A stretch of 10,013 bases of DNA. It comes from Planctomycetota bacterium (lineage in GTDB: Bacteria > Planctomycetota > Phycisphaerae > Tepidisphaerales > Tepidisphaeraceae). The DNA is taken from NCBI GenBank assembly GCA_029777755.1, contig JAKORQ010000552.1, positions 1 through 10,013 on the forward strand, written 5' to 3'. The position numbers and the translations under genes were made by a program. This document shows positions 6,313 through 10,013 of this stretch, one piece after another (position 1 is the first letter of the stretch; the number at the start of each line of letters is the position of its first letter). The notes beneath the pieces were generated by a model. That model searched no databases, was not told the DNA's origin, and saw nothing but the letters and a program-made list of their open reading frames with translations.

Positions 6313-6969
6313 ATGCTTCCTTTGACGCGACATGGCTGGGCGGAGATGGTGATCGGGACGATCGTCCTGGCCGCCATTGCCTTGGGGTTATGGTGTGTTC
6401 ATCCAGCGATGATCGTGCTGCCGATCCTGGTTGAGATATGGCTGATCGCGTTCTTCCGCGACCCCGACCGCCCGCTGCCGGCTGAGAAGGGGGCATATGT
6501 AAGCCCTGCTGACGGCGTGGTTTCCGACATCACCGATCGCCCCGAGTGCGATGTGCTCAATGAGCCATCCATCCGCGTGGGGATTTTCCTTTCGGTGTTC
6601 AATGTCCACGTGAACCGCATCCCCTGTGATGGGAAAGTCGCATCCGTGACCTACCGCAAGGGCAAGTTCATCAACGCCATGCACCACAACGAGTGCTCCG
6701 TGAAGAACGAGGCCAACACCATTGTGCTGACGGATGACGCCGGCCGGCCGGTGGCAGGCGTGCGGCAACTGGTGGGGCTGATCGCCCGTCGAATTGTCTG
6801 CACGGTAAAGCCCGGCGACACGGTGAAACGGGGCGATCGTTACGGCATGATAAAGTTCGGCAGCCGAACTGAGCTGTATATCCCCAAGCGCCTGCAGCCC
6901 GAGCTGAAGGTGACGGTGGGGCAGAAGGTCAGGGGCTGCTGTGACGTGATCGCCGTGGTAAAGGAGTGA
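6313..6969 (+). CDS. psd: Phosphatidylserine decarboxylase, short form
   Basis: The enzyme removes CO2 from phosphatidylserine to make phosphatidylethanolamine at the membrane, using a pyruvoyl group made by self-cleavage. The 218 residues carry two hydrophobic N-terminal segments (about 11-29 and 31-46), FFRDPDR (47-53), SPADG with D67, the FNVHVNR motif with H99, and KFGSRTELYIP (181-191). The predicted cleavage is between G183 and S184 of the GS pair, where S184 would become the pyruvoyl group; D67 and H99 fit the family's self-cleavage residues. Size and FGSRTE ending match the short PSD type found in many bacteria and archaea rather than the roughly 320-residue E. coli type. The ATG at 6313 has no Shine-Dalgarno site, but a promoter-like pair ends 9 bases before it. 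pssA begins 2 bases after its stop, so product and substrate enzymes are coupled. Confidence 0.94.
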   Translation: MLPLTRHGWAEMVIGTIVLAAIALGLWCVHPAMIVLPILVEIWLIAFFRDPDRPLPAEKGAYVSPADGVVSDITDRPECDVLNEPSIRVGIFLSVFNVHVNRIPCDGKVASVTYRKGKFINAMHHNECSVKNEANTIVLTDDAGRPVAGVRQLVGLIARRIVCTVKPGDTVKRGDRYGMIKFGSRTELYIPKRLQPELKVTVGQKVRGCCDVIAVVKE

Positions 6970-6971
6970 GC

Positions 6972-7928
6972 ATGGACGAAGCCGAAGGCATTGACAGCGA
7001 GCGCGAGCATCGCGAACGTCGCTCACGCCGGAATCGCCGCCGGACCCTGATCCGTTCGATCTACCTGCTTCCCTCAATGGCGACGCTGGGGAATGCCATC
7101 TGCGGTTTTGCGTCGATATACGTTGCCAGCCTCGTCCATCAGCGGGTGAGCGACCCGTGGACGGTATATTTCGCCGAGCACAGCTTTCCCATCGCCGCTT
7201 ACCTTATCTTCCTGGCGATGTTCTTTGACGCCATCGACGGTCGGCTGGCGCGCTTTACGCGCCACACCACCGACTTTGGCGGCCAGCTCGATTCCCTTGC
7301 TGATGTCATCAGCTTTGGCGTGGCGCCGGCCATTTTGATGTTGCAGATCACGCGAAACCTGAGCGGGCTCGTGCCGGACATGTGGGGCGTTGAGCTGCCG
7401 TTCACGATATCGCGGGCGATCTGGGCGATAGGCGCTGTCTATGCCTGCTGCGCGGCGGTGCGACTGGCGCGCTTCAACGTCTCCAATGAGCATGGGGAGC
7501 AGCACCACTTCAGCTTCCTTGGGTTGCCGTCCCCGGCCGCCGGTGGGGCGGTGGCTGCCTGGGTGCTCATGTGCACCGCTTTCCAGGGGTACGCCGATCG
7601 CTACCAGGCCGGGCAAGATGGCTGGATAGTGAGTTTCCTTCAGCATGCATATGTCTACTCGCTGATAGCCCTGCCGCTGATAACGCTGGCAGTGGGGCTG
7701 CTGATGGTCTCCACGCTGCGCTACGCCCATGTGGTAAACCGCTACCTGCGTGGAAGAAAGTCGATCGCCACCCTGGTGGGCATGATCATCCTCGGCGGCG
7801 TGGTAGTGGCTCTGCATCGCTATGCCATAGCGCTGGCGATCCTGGCATACGTGCTGTGGGGAGTCATCGGCTACCTGATGGGACGCTTCCGCAAGCCATC
7901 CATCCCTCAACCATCGCACGACAGCTAG
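6972..7928 (+). CDS. pssA: CDP-diacylglycerol--serine O-phosphatidyltransferase (phosphatidylserine synthase)
   Basis: PssA joins CDP-diacylglycerol and L-serine to give phosphatidylserine and CMP, feeding Psd encoded just upstream. The 318-residue protein has the complete CDP-alcohol phosphotransferase signature D-x2-DG-x2-AR-x8-G-x3-D-x3-D, with D86, D89, G90, A93, R94, G103, D107 and D111, preceded by SMATLGNAICGF (35-46) and followed by FLGLPSPAAGG (182-192). Several hydrophobic segments (about 32-55, 72-88, 148-165, 190-204, 225-247, 265-282, 285-304) mark an integral membrane protein. The N-terminal 28 residues are very Arg-rich (RRSRRNRRR), probably cytoplasmic and near anionic lipid. 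AAGGAG at 6961-6966 lies 5 bases before the ATG at 6972 and overlaps the end of psd. The TAG stop lies inside a small repeat (7924-7977). Confidence 0.95.
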   Translation: MDEAEGIDSEREHRERRSRRNRRRTLIRSIYLLPSMATLGNAICGFASIYVASLVHQRVSDPWTVYFAEHSFPIAAYLIFLAMFFDAIDGRLARFTRHTTDFGGQLDSLADVISFGVAPAILMLQITRNLSGLVPDMWGVELPFTISRAIWAIGAVYACCAAVRLARFNVSNEHGEQHHFSFLGLPSPAAGGAVAAWVLMCTAFQGYADRYQAGQDGWIVSFLQHAYVYSLIALPLITLAVGLLMVSTLRYAHVVNRYLRGRKSIATLVGMIILGGVVVALHRYAIALAILAYVLWGVIGYLMGRFRKPSIPQPSHDS

Positions 7929-7977
7929 AGCAGTTCGCAAAAGTGGAGCGGGAGGTCCTCTGACAGAGGGAGGCAAG
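7924..7977 (+). repeat. Small repeat copy A, overlapping the pssA stop codon
   Basis: This segment begins GCTAGAGCAG, contains AAAGTGGAGCGGG and ends GGGAGGCAAG. It aligns with copy B at 9657-9711 nearly along its whole length with small gaps; both begin exactly at the stop codon of a gene. A hairpin CCTCT/AGAGG (7957-7961 with 7965-7969) occupies its middle. No T-tract follows, so it is not a standard terminator. Confidence 0.6.
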
Positions 7978-7985
7978 TCGGCCCG

Positions 7986-8014
7986 TTGGAAACATTCGCC
8001 TTGGCGGGCATAAT
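7986..8014 (+). promoter_or_regulatory. gltX: Candidate sigma-70-like promoter of gltX, implying a leaderless mRNA
   Basis: TTGGAA (7986-7991, 4 of 6) and CATAAT (8009-8014, 5 of 6) are separated by exactly 17 bases. The -10 box ends 9 bases before the gltX ATG, so the expected transcription start is at about 8021-8024, and there is no Shine-Dalgarno site between. The promoter directly follows repeat copy A. Confidence 0.5.
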
Positions 8015-8023
8015 GGCCGGGCT

Positions 8024-9661
8024 ATGGCTGATACTGTAGTTACGCGTTTTGCTCCGTCTCCCACTGGTTACCTGCACGTCGGCGGCGCCCGTACGGCACT
8101 GTTCTCGTGGCTGCTGGCACGGCATTTTGGCGGGAAGTTCCTGCTGCGTATTGAGGATACCGACCTGCAGCGCTCGACCCATCAGGCGTGCGAGCAACTA
8201 CTGGAGGATCTTCGCTGGCTGGGGCTGGAGTGGGATAACGCCCAGCTCATGTATCAATCGAAGCGCACCGAGATCTACAACTCCATAATCGACAAGCTCA
8301 TAGCTGAGGGGAAAGCATACAAGGCATACGAGACGCCCGAGGAGCTGGAGGCCATGCGCAAGCAGGCCGAGAAGGAGAAGCGGGCGTTCATCTATCGCCG
8401 GCCGCAGCTAACCGATGCCCAGATCAGGCAGTATGAGGCGGAAGACCGCCCGCATGTGGTGCGCTTTGCCATGCCGGTGAAGGAGTACCGCTTTGAGGAT
8501 GCCGTGCTCGGGCCCGACCAGGGAGTGCCGGCCAGCCAGGTGCAGGACTTCGTCATTCGCAAAAGCGACGGAATGCCCACCTATCACTTCGCGGTGGTGG
8601 TGGATGACGAGGAGATGGGCGTTACCCATGTGCTGCGCGGGCAGGAGCATCTGCTCAACACCGTGCTACATATCGCTCTGCAGGAGGCGTTGGGCTACCG
8701 TCGGCCGGTCTACATGCACCTGCCGGTGATACAGAACCTCGATGGCTCAAAGATGGGCAAGCGCGACCGCGACAAAAAGGTGCGCACCGCGGTTCAGCTC
8801 TGGATGAAGAACACCCGCAAGACGGTTGCCGAACTATCGGAGTCGACGGGTATCGACGCCGGCCGTCTGGATAACTGGATCCAGAACAGCAAGACGCAGC
8901 TGGATATCCCCGAGCACCAGAAGATCATGCCGATCGCCGGTCTGCGCGAGAGCGACCTGCCGGAAGTGCTGGTCCATGACTTTCGCAAGAACGGCTACAT
9001 CCCCGAGGTCCTGTTGAACTTCCTGGCGCTGCTGGGCTGGAGCCCCGGCGAGAACATCGAGAAGATGTCGATGGAGGAGATGGTGCAGCGCTTCTCCGTT
9101 GAGGGGATTGGCAAGAGCAATGCCAAGTTTGACCGCGCCAAGCTACTGGCGTTCAACACCGATTACTGCGCCGCCGCCCCGGTGGAGAAACTCTTGCCGG
9201 CGTTCCGTGATTTCCTGCTGGTGAATCCGGATTCGCCGCTCAATCTCGCGACTGATGAGCAGCTTGCGAAGCTCATCGACATGAAACGCGGCTTCCACAC
9301 CTTCCGCGACCTGGACGACAAGAGCCGCTTCCTGCTGATGCGCGATGATGAGATCACGCTTGACCCTTCCGCGGTCGAGAAGATCTTGCGCAAGAACGAC
9401 GCGCAGGGCCTGAAGGCGCTGACCGACCTTCGGCCAATCCTCGAGTCGATCACCGACTGGAAACACACAGTGATCGAGGCGGCCGTCAACAACTACTGCG
9501 CCAAGACAGACCTGGGCTTGGGCAAGGTCGCCCAGCCGATCCGCGTAGCCATCAGCGGCGGCACCATCAGCCCGCCAATCTTCGAGACGCTGGAGTTCCT
9601 GGGTAAGTCATCGACGCTTAGGAGGATAGATCGGTGTCTCGCTCAGGTGGGTAGTTGCTAG
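8024..9661 (+). CDS. gltX: Glutamyl-tRNA synthetase with an insertion after the KMSKR-like loop
   Basis: GluRS charges tRNA-Glu with glutamate in the cytoplasm, and in organisms without GlnRS also tRNA-Gln. The 545 residues contain the class I HIGH motif as HVGG in PSPTGYLHVGGART (11-24), the LRIEDTDLQRS region (41-51), TYHFAVVVDD (186-195) and the KMSKR loop as KMGKR (243-247). The C-terminal anticodon-binding region ends in ISPPIFETLEFLGK (515-528). Ordinary bacterial GluRS is about 470 residues. Here about 64 extra residues lie between KMGKR and the NGYIPEVLLNFLALLGW block (323-339), including TVAELSESTGIDAGRLDNWI (267-286), which looks like a helix-turn-helix. The Cys residues of a zinc-type CP domain are absent around AYKAYET (98-104). 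The ATG at 8024 lacks a Shine-Dalgarno site. Whether it is discriminating cannot be judged here. Confidence 0.97.
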   Translation: MADTVVTRFAPSPTGYLHVGGARTALFSWLLARHFGGKFLLRIEDTDLQRSTHQACEQLLEDLRWLGLEWDNAQLMYQSKRTEIYNSIIDKLIAEGKAYKAYETPEELEAMRKQAEKEKRAFIYRRPQLTDAQIRQYEAEDRPHVVRFAMPVKEYRFEDAVLGPDQGVPASQVQDFVIRKSDGMPTYHFAVVVDDEEMGVTHVLRGQEHLLNTVLHIALQEALGYRRPVYMHLPVIQNLDGSKMGKRDRDKKVRTAVQLWMKNTRKTVAELSESTGIDAGRLDNWIQNSKTQLDIPEHQKIMPIAGLRESDLPEVLVHDFRKNGYIPEVLLNFLALLGWSPGENIEKMSMEEMVQRFSVEGIGKSNAKFDRAKLLAFNTDYCAAAPVEKLLPAFRDFLLVNPDSPLNLATDEQLAKLIDMKRGFHTFRDLDDKSRFLLMRDDEITLDPSAVEKILRKNDAQGLKALTDLRPILESITDWKHTVIEAAVNNYCAKTDLGLGKVAQPIRVAISGGTISPPIFETLEFLGKSSTLRRIDRCLAQVGSC

Positions 9662-9711
9662 AGCAGGTCGGCCCAAAGTGGAGCGGGCGGTCTGTGCCCG
9701 CGGGAGGTAAG
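9657..9711 (+). repeat. Small repeat copy B, overlapping the gltX stop codon
   Basis: GCTAGAGCAG at 9657-9666, AAAGTGGAGCGGG at 9675-9687 and GGGAGGTAAG at 9702-9711 align in order with copy A. The middle holds a different hairpin from copy A: GCGGGC (9683-9688) pairs with GCCCGC (9696-9701) over 7 bases. The gltX TAG is bases 3-5 of the repeat, as is the pssA TAG in copy A. Confidence 0.6.
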
Positions 9712-9865
9712 GTGATCCTCGACGAAGATGCACGATCAGAGCCAGGGAAACCGGAGGATGGAGAACCCATTTTCACTACGAAGCAACGACTCAACCAAGT
9801 GAGCGTCGACCTCTCGATACCTGCCAATGTGAATGCTACTCGGGCAGATCTCCGCCGATTCGAAG

Positions 9866-9895
9866 TCCCGCGGCTTGAGGACAGACGCTCCACTT
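9866..9895 (-). repeat. Inverted partial copy C of the small repeat
   Basis: Read on the minus strand this segment begins AAGTGGAGCG (10 bases identical to copies A and B), then TCTGT and CGCGGGA as in copy B, with different spacers. Together with copy B it bounds a 220-base segment (9676-9895) with a perfect 10-base inverted repeat at its ends. Confidence 0.4.
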
Positions 9896-9959
9896 GAGGG
9901 AAGCAGCTCCGATTAAGCGACGAAGGGACTATTGGGATCGCGGGAACGTAGATTTCGTC

Positions 9960-10002
9960 GTGAAAGAGAAACGTGGCGTAGTGCGAAACACCACGCCACG
10001 TT
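9960..10002 (-). terminator. Intrinsic terminator-like hairpin, probably for a minus-strand gene to the right
   Basis: AACGTGGCGT (9970-9979) pairs with ACGCCACGTT (9993-10002), and GTG/CAC extends the stem inward past one A/C mismatch to a CGAAA loop. Read on the minus strand the stem is followed by TCTCTTTCA, a T-rich tract; on the plus strand it is followed by CAAATCAAAAA. This favours termination of transcripts entering from the right edge, though it may also stop gltX read-through. Confidence 0.6.
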
Positions 10003-10013
10003 CAAATCAAAAA

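Larger units (their letters stand above)
9662..10013. other. Non-coding tail with repeats, between gltX and the right edge
   Basis: No convincing gene lies in these 352 bases. An 80-codon plus-strand frame and a 91-codon minus-strand frame span most of 9618-9897, but both overlap the gltX end, start at weak sites and show no recognisable domain. The stretch holds repeat copy B, an inverted partial copy, and a strong hairpin at 9970-10002. Confidence 0.5.

Noticed and set aside
7957..7969. CCTCT/AGAGG hairpin after pssA as a terminator
   Set aside because: The stem is only 5 pairs and no T-tract follows; it is better described as part of the repeat.
9618..9897. Overlapping open frames on both strands after gltX (91 minus, 80 plus)
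   Set aside because: Both overlap the gltX 3' end and the repeat copies, use weak starts, and one begins at a TTG inside gltX. A real small gene is not excluded but lacks support.

Overview
This GC-rich window carries mostly housekeeping genes. Several traits suggest a Planctomycetota bacterium, perhaps of the Phycisphaerae type: a long glutamyl-tRNA synthetase with an extra block after the KMSKR-like loop, a PNPase with a long acidic plus Arg/Gly-rich tail, a COG3014-like lipoprotein, and a short psd-pssA pair. The assignment is an inference from protein character; no marker gene for taxonomy was searched.

Layout. On the minus strand at the left edge, a 60-residue single-pass membrane protein precedes a COG3014-like lipoprotein that runs off the window. 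A divergent intergenic region follows (about 1307-1690), then rpsO (S15) and pnp (PNPase) on the plus strand. The rpsO-pnp spacer of about 420 bases is rich in structure: a long hairpin just after rpsO, and an imperfect 36-37-base inverted repeat in the pnp leader. A strong intrinsic terminator closes pnp. A membrane-lipid cluster then follows on the plus strand: two tandem PlsC-like acyltransferases, phosphatidylserine decarboxylase (psd) and phosphatidylserine synthase (pssA). gltX comes last, and the final 350 bases are non-coding with repeats and a terminator-like hairpin that probably serves a minus-strand gene beyond the right edge.

How the genes fit together. rpsO-pnp is the classical pairing of a ribosomal protein with an RNA-degrading enzyme. 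The acyltransferases can supply phosphatidic acid, and PssA followed by Psd converts CDP-diacylglycerol to phosphatidylserine and then phosphatidylethanolamine. gltX appears to have its own promoter.

The most interesting signals are not new genes. They are: (i) promoter-like boxes ending 8-9 bases before the starts of three genes that lack Shine-Dalgarno sites, suggesting leaderless mRNAs; (ii) a small repeat family with copies exactly at the stop codons of pssA and gltX plus an inverted third copy; (iii) the inverted repeat upstream of pnp; (iv) a helix-turn-helix-like insertion in GltX; and (v) an Asp-to-Glu change in the HX4D motif of the first acyltransferase. I see no CRISPR array, tRNA, rRNA, transposase or defence system.
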